Origin: Rhizophagus irregularis
Taxonomy: Eukaryota > Glomeromycota > Glomeromycetes > Glomerales > Glomeraceae
Reading direction: 5' to 3'
Assembly: GCF_026210795.1 (NCBI RefSeq)
Contig: NC_089429.1
Coordinates: 4,340,001 to 4,404,000 of the forward strand
Length of the DNA stretch: 64,000 nucleotides
Under the pieces are notes generated by a model. It saw nothing but the letters and a program-made list of their open reading frames with translations, had not been told where the DNA came from and did not search any database. This document shows positions 32,645 through 43,149 of this stretch, in pieces (position 1 is the stretch's first letter; the number at the start of each line of letters is the position of its first letter). The position numbers and the translations under genes are program-made.

Positions 32645-32798
32645 ATACATGTCACCCAAATTATTTTGGACTGCCGTAATTATAAGTAAAATCCCAAATT
32701 CAATTATGGCATCCCAAATTATTTTGGCACTTTACATAGTAAATTATATATAAACCGAATGAATTATGGCATTCCAAAATAATTTGGGCAGCATATAT
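32645..32798. mobile_element. MITE, 154 bp, with 8-10-bp TSD
   Basis: Ends ATACATGTCACCCAAATTAT and (reverse complement) ATATATGCTGCCCAAATTAT are inverted repeats; the inner CCCAAATTATTTTGG is perfect. The direct repeat AGACCTATAT lies at 32635-32644 and 32799-32808. It interrupts the gag-like pseudogene between EVEG and LEVNRDRLYERYE. TSD length fits hAT or Mutator-like MITEs. Confidence 0.8.
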
Positions 32799-32899
32799 AG
32801 ACCTATATCCCTTCTACTTCGCTGTAAGTGGTGGGCATTTTCCTAATACAATAATTGTAAGGCAAATTTTTCTTGTATCAGCACACCTATACGGTGTCA

Positions 32900-33490
32900 C
32901 CGATACCTGCCACATATCAGCAGATTAAACTCATACTCAGTTCAATATTATGCTTGGTTTAGATTTCATTTTCTCTTAACTTCTCGCTCTCTTTCTTTTA
33001 CATTCATAATATTCCCAAAATATTATTCTTTATGTAATATTTATTCTTTCAAATATTACCACTTTATTTCTTACAAACTGCGAGAGTTCTCTTAACTTCT
33101 TACTACAATTCATATAATAATCAAACTGGGATAATTTCCCTTACTTTACTTCTCTGGACTTATAATATAATATTAATTAATTCTCAAGCGTACAATGAGC
33201 ATATTCATATTTGAATAACTTTTAATAATTAATATTTAACATTATTTTATTTGAGCCAAAAATTGACTGCGGAATTCCTATCGAATCCCACCTATATTTA
33301 TACATTTTTAAGAAAATTATTTCTACTATTTCTAACTTTTCTACTAATAAAAATTTAAGAATAATAAGAAAATAAAGATGTATTATCATATAACTATCTC
33401 GTGACTAAACTAAACTATAAATATTATTTTATCGGTTAATTATTTATCCTTCGGCTAATTATTTATCCGTATTATATTTTCAGTTAACTA
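32900..33490. other. AT-rich non-coding stretch
   Basis: No sustained reading frame, no element ends and no tandem structure are seen between the broken pieces of the gag-like pseudogene. It may be a decayed intron or insertion. Confidence 0.5.
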
Positions 33491-34622
33491 ATTATCACTA
33501 TCTAACATTAATTTCTATGTAATCTATCCCATATCTTCGGTTACAACAGGCTTGTTTTCTTGCCATATTACCTATCATTCTATTTACCTGGTTTTGAGTA
33601 TTAGTTTGATATTGATGGAGATCACCAATAACATTAGTTATCCTACCTTCAGCAAGTTGCCTTCGTATAATTTCATTATCACGCTTAGCTTCTGCATCAT
33701 AATGCCTTCGTTGCTCACGGACTAAATCCTGATGCAAATTATTTTCTTTTCAGCGTATCTGTCTTGTAGCTTTTTTTATTTGGTCTATAAGAATATCCCT
33801 AGTTGTTGCTCGATTATCCACATATATATAACCATCTATAGCATTTGCTAGCTCTGTGATTGTGGCCATATTATCATCAGAATTATACAAGTCTAGAGAA
33901 TTCCCTTATTCAGGCAAATTTTTTCGCGATGAAATGCTTCTGATCTGGCATCGCAATTTCTTAACTTGTTCCTCAGATTCTATTAACTGCTCTTCTAAAC
34001 TAGAAATATATTTCCCTTATCTCGCACATAATTCCTAGCTTTATATAGCTGACTTTTTAGGGTAGAGATTTCAGATTTTAACCCTACTATTTCTTCTTTC
34101 AAAACATTTTCAAGGCACTCTATCTTCTTATTGAGATCTTGAATTTCTTGCTCACATCGGGTATAATCCCGTTTCAGTTGATTAATTCGTCTTTCATTCT
34201 GGCGATTAGTATCAACTTCTATTTGCAATTCACTATGAAGATGATAGTTCTCTTCTTCCAGCTCAACTTTATGTTCTTCATATGTTCTTCTCTGTCTTGG
34301 GTGTGATCTGCAAAATGACATTCTTTTTTTGTAATTATAAAAAAGAATGGAAGAACCCCTTAAATCAATTTATATCAATCTTCAGAAAGCACATGATCTT
34401 AACTGGGATCTGGGTTAAGGACTAATCTGAAAAATTTGGCAGGTGATACATTTTATGTATAGCGCCTTCAACCAATTTTATTAGGCGATCATGTATGCAG
34501 ATTATTTAACATAAAAAAATAAAGAATAAGTTATACATTGCACCTTTGGCTAAATAATATTAATTTTCAGTTAAAAGCAATAGTTTATAATGTAGAATAT
34601 TTCTCAGAATCAGTCAAGTCAG

Positions 34623-35447
34623 TTAAACAATCATGATTAGTGTTCCATCCCTCAATCTCAACGCAGTGCCTTTTGGCTGTTTTGCATACCGAGATGAAAT
34701 AAATATTTCACCTATATCACTTTTGCAATTTGATAACTGATAAGAAGTTAGTGGAATCATTTCTTGGTTACCAGAGGTAACAGAAATACAAGCTGGCTCG
34801 AATTTTGGAGCACTTGGCATAGTATTTTCTGCTATAGTTGCTTTGGCTGAAAGGTAAGTTTCATAGCTGACTGAACGAGTATCATAATCATATGATACCG
34901 ATGCCAACTTATCCTTTTCTGAGTCTGAGGTAGATTGGGAGAAAAGCTCTAGACAAAGACGATTAATTTTAGCCTCTTCTTGTAATATGTATTGTTTATA
35001 TTGCCAGATCTGAAATTTCCTCCTATCAATAGCTTGGAGAATTTCTTTTCTTCTTACATGTTCAATTGGATTATCTTTGCTAACAATACATCTCTTTAAG
35101 TGGCCATCTCGATAGAGAAATTCACCTATAAGCCTTTCAGGGATGAATACTAGGGAGTCACACACACTATAATATATATAATTTGTTAGATTTCCACTAG
35201 GATGCTTTACCATCTTCATAAAACTTTGCATACATGGTTATATGCGAATATATCCATTCTTAGAAAATATTTTTGGGTTCTCTTCAAGTATTTTTCTAAA
35301 TGGACCATGAACATGAGAGTACCACATTTCTGGTGTTTCATTATCATATTTATATTGTAAAAAGTATATTGCTTTTATTATCTCATTATATTTATCATCA
35401 CGATCAGGCGAACAAAGCTTATAGTAGGCATTACTATCTAAATTCAT
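34623..35447 (-). pseudogene. Unknown protein, one nonsense codon
   Basis: A single minus-strand frame of 275 codons starting MNLDSNAYYKLCSPDRDD at 35447, interrupted once by a TAA at 35238-35240 (YIRI*PCMQSF) and continuing to 34623 in the same frame (216 bases from codon to codon). The second part has FIPERLIGEFLYRDGHLKRC, EHVRRKEILQAIDRRKFQIW and a Ser-rich C-terminal half ending ALRLRDGTLIMIV. No domain is recognised. Its ATG is followed at once by sensible coding sequence, so it was probably a real gene or a transposon ORF (it lies head-to-tail with the gag-like remnants). A single nonsense change may be the only lesion. Confidence 0.5.
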
Positions 35448-35599
35448 CTTTATAAATCTTTAAGCGATAAAATAGTGTCTTTAGTGATTTATATTGTTTA
35501 TAGTGATTTATAGTGATTTATATCAGTTTGTAACAAGTACGGTATATTATAATAAATATCAGATTCATTTTTATTTGATTTGAATATATGTAAAACTTT

Positions 35600-36760
35600 A
35601 CTAATTCTCAATGTGATTAAAATTATCCCTGAATGTTGCTTGCATAATTGCTAAAGAACGCAATGGATTTTGTCTTTCTGATAAGTATATTAATAGCAAG
35701 ACTCCTTTAAAATGGTGTTATTCCAAAGGTTATGCAACACTTTATAGTATAAAAATCAAAATTCATGGTGTTCTACTTGTGCAGATCATCATCCATTTCG
35801 TCTTGAAATTGCTAAAAAGATTGCCAAAGAAAGAGGCGGACTATGCTTTTCCAACTAATGTAAAGCCACCAAAGAAGTATTACAGTGGAAATGCTCTAAT
35901 GGGCATGAGTGGTCAGTAACTTATAATAATGTTATACATGAAAAAAATTGGTATATGAAATGTTCGCATAGGAATCCTTGCACAATTGATATTGCCAGAA
36001 ATATTGCACATGAAAAAAAATTGTGCAGGTCGTAGTGTATCTAAACATACTCTTGAAAATGTTAGAAAAATTGCATATAGTAGAAATGTGAAATATCTTT
36101 CTGAAAAATACATTAATATCACAACAGCTTTATTGGCATTGTTCTAAAGGGCATGAATGGAATGCAACACTTAATAGCATTAAAAATGCAAATTCATGGC
36201 ATCCCCATTGTTCTGGATGATATGCTTGTGATATTGATCAAGCCAAGCAAATCGCATTTAGCCAGAATGGTGAATGTCTCTCTACCTCATATTTTAATAA
36301 CTATTCAAATCTATTATGGAAATGTGTTAAAGGACATATATGGCATGCAACACTTAATACTATTAAAGATCAAAGTACCTGGTATCCATTCTACCCTAAA
36401 TACAAAAGAGAAAAATTATGTCATGAAATTTTAACAAAATACCTTGGCTCTCCTTCACTAATCCGTAGGCCTGATTTCTTAAAGACACAAGAATATCCAA
36501 ATGGAGTAGAACTCGATATTCCCTATTATGAATATGGCTTTACTATCGAAGTACAAGACGTATAACATAAAAAATATCATGAATTCTTTCATAGAGGGAA
36601 CCCAAATAATTTCATCAAACAGCAAGCACAGGATCAACTTGAGAAGGAATTATGCGAAAAGAATTTGATTGCCCTAAGGTATGTCTAATTACGAAGACCC
36701 ATACATAGTTATTTCAGAACATCTCTGAGAACTGGGCCTTATAGAATAAAGACGAAACTG
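35600..36760 (+). pseudogene. Zinc-ribbon repeat protein with a C-terminal nuclease-like domain (decayed)
   Basis: Tandem repeats of about 65 codons with the pattern IAKERNGFCLSDKYI, PLKWCYSKG, then CxxC or remnants. Further copies: IAKKIAKERGGLCFSN...LQWKCSNGHEWSVTYNN; AYSRNVKYLSEKYIN...GHEWNATLNSIKN; IAFSQNGECLSTSYFN...LLWKCVKGHIWHATLNTIK. These are repeats of the 'probable zinc-ribbon' type (WxCxxGHxW). The C-terminal part (36410-36690) reads LCHEILTKYLGSP, then ELDIPYYEYGFTIEVQ (an Asp...ExQ layout like PD-(D/E)XK/Vsr-type nucleases), HEFFHRGNPNNFIKQQAQDQ and LIALRYV. At least five frameshifts or stops break it. Proteins with this architecture are abundant in some glomeromycotan genomes and in large DNA viruses (family knowledge). 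Confidence 0.65.
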
Positions 36761-36804
36761 CATGTATTTCATTAAAATTCTTATTTTTTTGATATAGTAA
36801 TTTC

Positions 36805-37780
36805 ATGCTCAGCCTAACCAAAATGAGAAAAATGGAGTATTATATATACCATCTTAACGAGACCAAAAATTCAAAGAATATGAATCACTCTGCAAGTCCC
36901 GCATTTCCTTTTCATTTGTTAATTTGCGGTGGATCAGATAGTGAAAAAACCAATATTATTCTTAATCTTCTTCTTGGTAATAAAATTCAACATTTATACA
37001 AGGAGAAGAAAGGTGAGCGATATGTCAAAAATGATGATCTAGTATTAATCGGAAAGGGTATTAGTGAAAAACTGTTATAAATTATTTCAAAGGGCCTAAA
37101 AGCATATCAGGAGAATGTAACATTTCGTGCATTAAAAGCGGATGCAATTCCAGACGTAACTAAATTTTCTTCAGACAGGAATACGGTTGTAGTCTTCAAG
37201 GATTTTTGTGTTGAATCAAAAAAAATTCAGGATCGGATTGTTCCATATTTTATTAGTGGTCGACATCAGGGTGTATCAAGCATATATGTGAGCCAGAAAT
37301 AATATTTCACACTTAGCTTTATTTTGAGGCTCAGGAAGTCGTGAAGATATATGCAGAATTGTGCGTCAATAATCAATATACAGATGATCCAACAAAAGCA
37401 TCCAAGATAATTGACAAACATTTGCGAGATCAGAATTTTGTAGCCTTTGATTTTACTAAAGCAAATGATGATTCTCTCGCAATTAAATTAGGTTGGGACA
37501 CACCCTTAAAATTGGATTAGGTTCTTATATTACATGCACATAAAGCAATCACAAATTGTAATGTCGATCATTTTTTTATGGATAATATACAGAGAAAACT
37601 TATAACGCAATACATTGCCTTTACTAATCATTCTTATAATTTAGTAAAATTCAGTCAATGTCACAGGAGGTGGAATATTCAAGACTGGGATGTGAACCAG
37701 ATGAGAAGATGTATTCGAATCCCTATGATAGGACAGGCCAGTAGGTGTTGTTGGTCTATTCAATTCATCTATAAATCATA
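36805..37780 (+). pseudogene. P-loop ATPase remnant, A32/FtsK-HerA packaging-ATPase-like
   Basis: The first open part (36805-37080) contains [20 protein letters not shown]: a Walker A motif (GxxxxGKT) with its last Gly changed to Glu. Frames after it give [20 protein letters not shown] (a Walker B-like hydrophobic strand), [20 protein letters not shown] (the sensor/arginine-finger-like segment of this family), then KASKIIDKHLRDQNFVAFDF and LAIKLGWDTP. The order and wording resemble packaging ATPases of Polintons and nucleocytoplasmic DNA viruses (A32-like), which pump DNA into capsids. Many stops and shifts after 37080 make it a fossil. Identification is by motif only; other HerA-like or AAA-like ATPases are possible. 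Confidence 0.5.
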
Positions 37781-37879
37781 GTTCAACTCTTTTCTAATAA
37801 AGAAATAATAGCTATAATATATACTGACTTTCTTAAAAATAGACAGACATTATAATTAACAAACTCACCATTAAGCTAT

Positions 37880-40728
37880 ATAAATTTTCTATGACCGAAG
37901 TTATAGTTAAAAAATTTGCGTTTTCGGTGGGTAACAGCATTTTACCAATTTGCTTGAAACGATATAAGCCATCAAAGGGTATATCCATGCTGAAACATTT
38001 AATACAACATCCTGACCAAATTTATGTCTAGTTAGCTTGAAGATACTTGGATCAGCTGTAGTAAAATTACATTAACTTACCATTTATAATAATTCTGAAG
38101 GTTTCAGAAGCTTGAGAATACCCAAATTGTTTGTGCAATGAATCTAACGATCCCTTCATAAATTCCGCGAGTTTGATTAACGCTTTATTTACGATTACAT
38201 TAGTAGCACGTGGAGGTTTTATTTCTCCGAATATAATTTCACTTTCTTTATTGAAAAGAACCCGGAAATCTGGTTTCCGTCCATGTTTATGGTTATCAGA
38301 CTTCCGTCGTTTCTTTGAACTGTCAGATTCTCCATTGGCCCTGATTCACCAATTCAGGAACTAAGTATACGTATACATTGCATAGTTGCACTAATGAGGA
38401 TTTCACTTACCACACGAGTTTAAGATTACTTGTATTGAATATTTCTTCCAACATCGAATGGCAATATTTGTGAACAAAGGTGTCTTTGTCCATAATATTA
38501 TCAATACTATCTGACGGTATATTTAGAAAGCTGGAGAATAGATAGCAACAATACATCATTAGCAACACAAACAAAAACGAATAATTGCTAAAACTTACAA
38601 GTTTCTTGATACGAGTTGGACACATTCAAAAATATTCTTTTCTTCTTCGGTCATTGAATGTTCCCATTTAGTCCAGTTATGGCACCATTTCTCTCGTAGC
38701 AATTTTTTATCCGTTAGAAACTAAGCATAAACGGAAACAAATCAAGCCATTCATTAATTTCATTTATTACTTATTATAATGTTCCTGATATTGAGAAAGG
38801 ACTTACTCTACTATATTGCATAATATTTAACTGAGCACTGACTGGCAATTCTGAGGGAATCAAAGGTTTTGGTAACGCATCTTGCCAAATTTGTTCAGAA
38901 CATTTTAAATACTCCAGTTTATCCTCTTTCACGTAAATGATTGATGAAAGGCATCTGCAATTTGTATAAAAATTAAAAATTGAAAATATCAATCAATTCT
39001 GCACGACAAGATACTTACAGGATTTCATCAATGTCAGTCGCATATGAGAGTGTCAGATCATTTTTCAATCATTCAACCGTACTCATCTGGAAATCACGAA
39101 AATCCTTAGAAATATTATATCCGTTGGCTAACCACTATAAGTAAAAAAAATCAATGATTAATGGATGCTTACTATACCTATAATATTTCAATACTTACAT
39201 CATGATCCGATTTATCAGAAATTTTTAATTTGTCAACAACGTGTCCCCATGAGAATATCGTTTTTGACTGATAAATATTAACCGATTAATGTTTAAATCT
39301 TGCTAATTGTGGTCGATTACTCAAAAAACTTACTTTTTCCGCTTTTTCTGCTTTGACGGGTGATTCTGATTCATCACAGGTAGTTTGTCCAACATCAACG
39401 ATTGCATCATCGGTGTTAAAAATAGTGGATGTTCTTTGTATATTCATAGAGGAACCAGATGATTGCCCGCGTCAACAACAATTTTCTTACTTGATTTATT
39501 TCGTTTGACGCTCTTACTTCCAGTACCTTTCACTGACCTACGCTTTCTAGACGCATCTTTAACAACATTGGGAGGACCTTGGAAGAAAGTGTCTATCTCA
39601 TCCTGCAGAAATACAAAGTCAGTCAATACAGATTAGAAACGAACGAGCTTATACACATAATACGACAGACAAAACAAAAAAACATTACTGGAGAGGGAGA
39701 GGCCTCGGTTGATGTTTCGGCGTCAAAAGAATTATCTCCACTTTTATAGGATGGAGGGGGAGAACGACCGTGAAAGTTGGGAGGAGGTGTAATAACAGGG
39801 GAAGTTGCTTCTTCTGGTCGTTTTTTTGGATTTTCTGTTCCTGTTATTGTCTGTGAATAATATATTAATAAAGTATACAAATGTTTATTATCAACAGTAT
39901 TTCATACCAATGTATCGTTAACATTTTCGATTGCCGAATGAACGTTTCTAATTGTTGTTGCAAAGGTTTTTTTGGAAACACTTATCAACGAACTAACAGC
40001 TTCAATCTGTAGTCAGTAAAAGAAATAAATTAATATAGTGTCGAACTTTGTTGGAGCAACAAGTAAATTATAACCTCTGCGGTCTGTAACTGATCCTGTA
40101 GCTGTCCATTTAGTTCAATTTTATTCCAAAAAGCGTTGACATTGCAAAAAGTATCACGATGGCCCTAAAAATAAAGAATTAATATGATTAGTTAAAGTAT
40201 GGCCTCATTGGTCCATGTGGAATTAGTACACTGCGGAAAGCAGGTACAACGGACATTCCGACCATAAGGTAGACAGCATTCCATTGTCCACCGTAGTTGT
40301 ATGGGTTCCATTTTCCAATAGCGGACATTCCGACCGTAAGGTAGACAGCATTCCATTGTCACCGTAGCTATAAGAGCTCCCTCTGCGAATCACTTATACA
40401 AAGAATATTTATAAAAAAGAATCACTTGCCTTAAATTTTTTTTTAGCAGACTAGAAGTTTTCTTCGATTCTTCCGAGCCATCCTTTTCGAGATTATCGAG
40501 ATCCATTTGCAGTTTGTAGGATTCCTTCTGAAAAGAGAAAGTAAAGTCCACTTGCTTCGAACGGTATTTATAAAAGTTAAGAAAACTATATTCTTTAGGT
40601 TCGGTTTCACTAAAGTAAGCACACCACTTGCTAGACATTGTCTTTTGATCAATTAGAAAGCGGGAGTAAATTTTTTGATAAGCTTTGCCTTGGGCCTTGG
40701 GATTATATATATGAGAAATGTCGATCAT
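37880..40728 (-). pseudogene. Multi-exon gene with a PD-(D/E)XK-like C-terminal motif
   Basis: Exons chain in frame at GT-AG introns: 40728-about 40420 (MIDISHIYNPKAQGKAYQKI, LNFYKYRSKQVDF, ESKKTSSLLKKNLRQ), 40164-40075, 40006-39908, 39850-39689 (Pro/Ser-rich, PPPNFHGRSPPPSYK), and 39602 to about 39350 (basic RKRRSVKGTGSKSVKRNKSS). Later exons hold SKTIFSWGHVVDKLKISDKS, WLANGYNISKDFRDF, LEYLKCSEQIWQDALPKPL, LREKWCHNWTKWEHSMTEEE, and near 38360-38100 KPDFRVLFNKESEIIFGEIK. That last is a PD...ExK arrangement like restriction-type nuclease cores, followed by MDIPFDGLYRFKQIG. Exon 2-4 lengths are exact multiples of three. Lesions: a frameshift near 39470 and a TGA after MSTVE (39060 region, CGA to TGA-like). 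The family is common in Glomeromycotina but not characterised; nuclease activity is inference. Confidence 0.6.
40230..40375. repeat. Duplicated 50-bp block in an intron
   Basis: GCGGACATTCCGACCGTAAG followed by GTAGACAGCATTCCATTGTC and ACCGTAG appears twice about 72 bp apart (near 40248 and 40321), inside the first intron of the 37.9-40.7 kb gene. A local tandem duplication, GC-richer than the intron around it. Confidence 0.8.
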
Positions 40729-41028
40729 GCACTATGCACGTGATTATATATCACAATCACGAGGAAACTATCAATTATACATAATCATAAATATAACGAT
40801 AAGTATTTGAGAATTTAAAACATACACGTTTTAAGAATTCAAAATAAAATCTTTATTAACTTTTTGTAAAGTAATACATGAGAAAGATGCCGGCTGGCTA
40901 AGTAAAAAATGAATAAAAAAAAATGATTGAAGTAGATCTCATTTAATAAAGCACGAAAAGTTAATGCCCGCCAGCCCCTAAGCCAAATATAGCGGTTCCT
41001 TCTCACTACTCCATGTTATTAACTACAT

Positions 41029-41818
41029 TAAGTTTATTATCTAACCATAAACCAAATATCACCTAAAGTACTAATGTACCCATCCTTCTTCTTGATATTT
41101 CTCTCATAAAACCCTTGAACCGTAACTTTCTTAATATTCCCACCTAATTCATGAATTTCCATTGCTACATGAAGACACATTTCTTCTAAGTTAAACCTTT
41201 TTTCTGCCTTAATTTTATCAAAAATTTCCTTGAATTGAGTCCAGATAGTTAAGCTAATACCCTTGAATGTTATTGTGCCTGAACTGATGAACTTTCAGAT
41301 GATGCTTCAGAATGGTTTGGTACACTTTGTTGGTCGATTTAGACTGGCTGATTTCTTCTGGCAATTGCATAATATTGAATTAATCCGTTTTGGAGAGCAT
41401 CGATAGAAGCATTAACTGAGGCAAAATCATTACAGCAGGCTTCTTCGATATTATTAAGTCTTGTGGTCACGTTGTTGATCATTGATAGAATTTTCTGCAC
41501 CTCCTTACTGAAGTCATCATCACATGCCTTGATCTTTTTAGCTTCTGCATTAAGTTTACCATTGATTTCGGCATAAATTCTACTGATTTCTGCAGTGAAT
41601 GATGAATTAAAATTGGAAATATTCGCGTTAACTTTTGCAGTGAGCCTATCGTTAATTTCAGTAAAGGTCTTTTCTATTTCCGGTGTATCATCATTGACAA
41701 TTTTAATGGCACGTGCATAGAGTTCATCAGAGACTTTCTGTTTGATATTTGACCATATGATTGCAAATCCCATGAATATCACTAAAAATAGCAAATAAGA
41801 CCAAAAATGGCATGCTTC
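41029..41818 (-). pseudogene. Membrane-anchored coiled-coil protein, 5' end cut by CACTA element B
   Basis: The minus strand from 41818 reads EACHFWSYLLFLVIFMGFAI (one transmembrane segment), then a long helical region with regularly spaced Ile/Leu/Asn (EIEKTFTEINDRLTAKVNAN; KLNAEAKKIKACDDDF; VQKILSMINNVTTRLNNIEE) to a TAG at 41339-41341. After the stop and a frameshift, 41290-41035 is open: GTITFKGISLTIWTQFKEIF, LEEMCLHVAMEIHELGGNIK, ending TLGDIWFMVR. The two parts look like one gene of unknown function. The natural start codon is missing: the CACTGG end of element B begins at 41819 directly before the membrane segment, so upstream coding sequence was separated or lost. Any start at the GTG overlapping the transposon end is unlikely to be native. 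Confidence 0.5.
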
Positions 41819-42537
41819 CACTGGTCGAAATCATTTCTTTCGGCATTAATACCTTTCGTCAAAGTTTGTCATCATCGTCACGTGATTCGTCACACATTTG
41901 GCTAATTACAAAATTTGGAAAAATTTTGGCATAAATCAACTGGTCGATTTTGGTCGATTTTTGGTTGAGCTGTAACATAAAAAAAACCATAAATCGACCA
42001 ATACTTCTTTTTTATCGATTTTTATTAATAACAACGATCAACTTAAAACTTTTTTGACGATTTTTAACCGATTTTTTAATTAATTTTAATTAATATCAAT
42101 AAATAATAATGACATATAAGTAAAATAAGAAAACACTGAAGTTAAAGATTCGTCAAATTTTATTGTAAATCAATTTATTCGTATTATTTATTATTAAATA
42201 ACCAATTCCATAAAATTTGTTAAACAATTATTGTAAAGAAAAATTCTGTAGCTTTTAGTAAATTACCGAATGTGAAACTTGCGATTTAATGGATTTATCG
42301 CTAAATATTCAGTTACGTTGCGGTTAGAAGAAATTTTATATTTAGCGGGCACAAATCGGCAAAGAATGTTGTGTACTGGAATAATACAATCCCTACTTTC
42401 AGGAAAAAAATCTGTTTTCCATAATTCAACATTGCATGTTTCCGTTTCTTCGGTATCATCAATACTAAAATGATACCGAATATTTGCTGTGTCTGCTGGT
42501 CGGTACTACCTAATAAAAGCCAAATAATGCTCAGTAG
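41819..42537 (-). mobile_element. CACTA element B: left end and transposase C-terminal part
   Basis: Left terminus CACTGGTCGAAATCATTTC from 41819, with subterminal GGTCGATTTTT/AAATCGACC repeats (41930-42070). On the minus strand from 42534 down, a transposase C terminus reads EHYLAFIR, stop, YRPADTANIRYHFSIDD, VELWKTDFFPESRDCIIPVH, LCRFVPAKYKISSNRNVTEY and LAINPLNRKFHIR before a stop at about 42266. This is the conserved end of fungal Tnp2 proteins. It joins the piece at 49621 once element C and one TAG are removed. The right end of element B is not found, so the element is truncated near 51912. Confidence 0.88.
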
Positions 42538-42779
42538 CACTGGTCAAAATCAATTCTATCGGGTACATATCAGGTACCTATATATCGGTGGCTAATCGGA
42601 TAAATATCAGGTATTTTTACATATCAGGTACCTGATATCTAAACTATTAGTCACTGATATGTATATCGGGTATTGATCTATCTTACACATATCAGGTATC
42701 CGATATGTAAATTTTAATACGTTAAGATTTTTATTTTGTATAACGTACTGTATTATTTATAATCCGTTTCAACTAAAAT

Positions 42780-43120
42780 TTTTTATTTAAATTCATTTTT
42801 TAGATAACTTTTATAAATAATTTTTTAAGAAATTTTAAAAGTCCATTTGAATAATATTTAATAGGGATTTTATTTAAGAAACTTTTAGATTTTTTAGATT
42901 TTTTGAGAAATTTTTTGAGTCCGTTTGGAAAAATTATTTTTTGAGAATTTTTTAACTAAGGGGATCGTTTAGGGCATTTTTTGATAAAGAATTTTCTAAG
43001 GGTTTATTTGAGAAAATTATTTTTTGAGAATTTTTTAATTAAAGGTATCATTTGATAGAAATTTCTAAAAGTTCGTTAGGGAAATTTTTTTGTATTTTTT
43101 AATTAAGGGAATTGTTTAGG
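42780..43120. repeat. Degenerate tandem repeats
   Basis: Imperfect copies, 60-70 bp apart, of TTTTTTGAGAATTTTTTAAC, TAAGGGGATCGTTTAGGG and AAGTCCGTTTGGAAAAATTA. Strongly A/T-biased, no coding frame. Confidence 0.65.
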
Positions 43121-43125
43121 GGCTA

Positions 43126-43147
43126 GTGCTCCTAACAGATCGGTTCA
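43126..43147. mobile_element. Isolated hAT-like terminus
   Basis: TAGTGCTCCTAACAGATCGG closely resembles the hAT TIR at 6809 (TAGTGCTCCGAACAGGTCAG). It lies immediately before mini-exon array 2, just as the 6809 TIR lies 230 bp before array 1. No partner right end is found; CTGTTCAGATTGG at 45458 may be a decayed one. Confidence 0.45.
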
Positions 43148-43149
43148 GA

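Larger units (their letters stand above)
31986..34321 (-). pseudogene. Gag-like / coiled-coil protein remnants
   Basis: Minus-strand pieces of what looks like one retroelement-type gag gene or a related fungal family. 34321-33995: a long coiled coil (RRTYEEHKVELEEENYHLHS onward) ending in a stop, with ISSLEEQLIESEEQVKKLRC in another frame after it. 33880-33498: ATITELANAIDGYIYVDNRA, then LVREQRRHYDAEAKRDNEII. 32880-32340: MPTTYSEVEG, LEVNRDRLYERYEKWK, NMAGIPHPYFDWDDSIPDFL. After a frameshift near 32340, 32333-31986 reads RGRTLEWFDDEITTKQNW, GRTAVQIGVNALNEAVGQPG and FGQAIYMV. The WFDDEI region resembles gag-type segments known from glomeromycotan repeats (from memory, low certainty). Stops, a frameshift and a MITE insertion break it. 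Confidence 0.5.

Noticed and set aside
40420-40440. GC-AG intron with donor GCAAGT after exon 1 of the 37.9-40.7 kb gene
   Set aside because: Using that donor puts exon 2 out of frame with stops; the GTGATT donor just downstream gives phase 0 and an open exon 2.
41339-41821. Complete coiled-coil gene starting at 41821
   Set aside because: The only initiator-like codon (GTG) is formed by the CACTGG transposon end, so the native start is missing.
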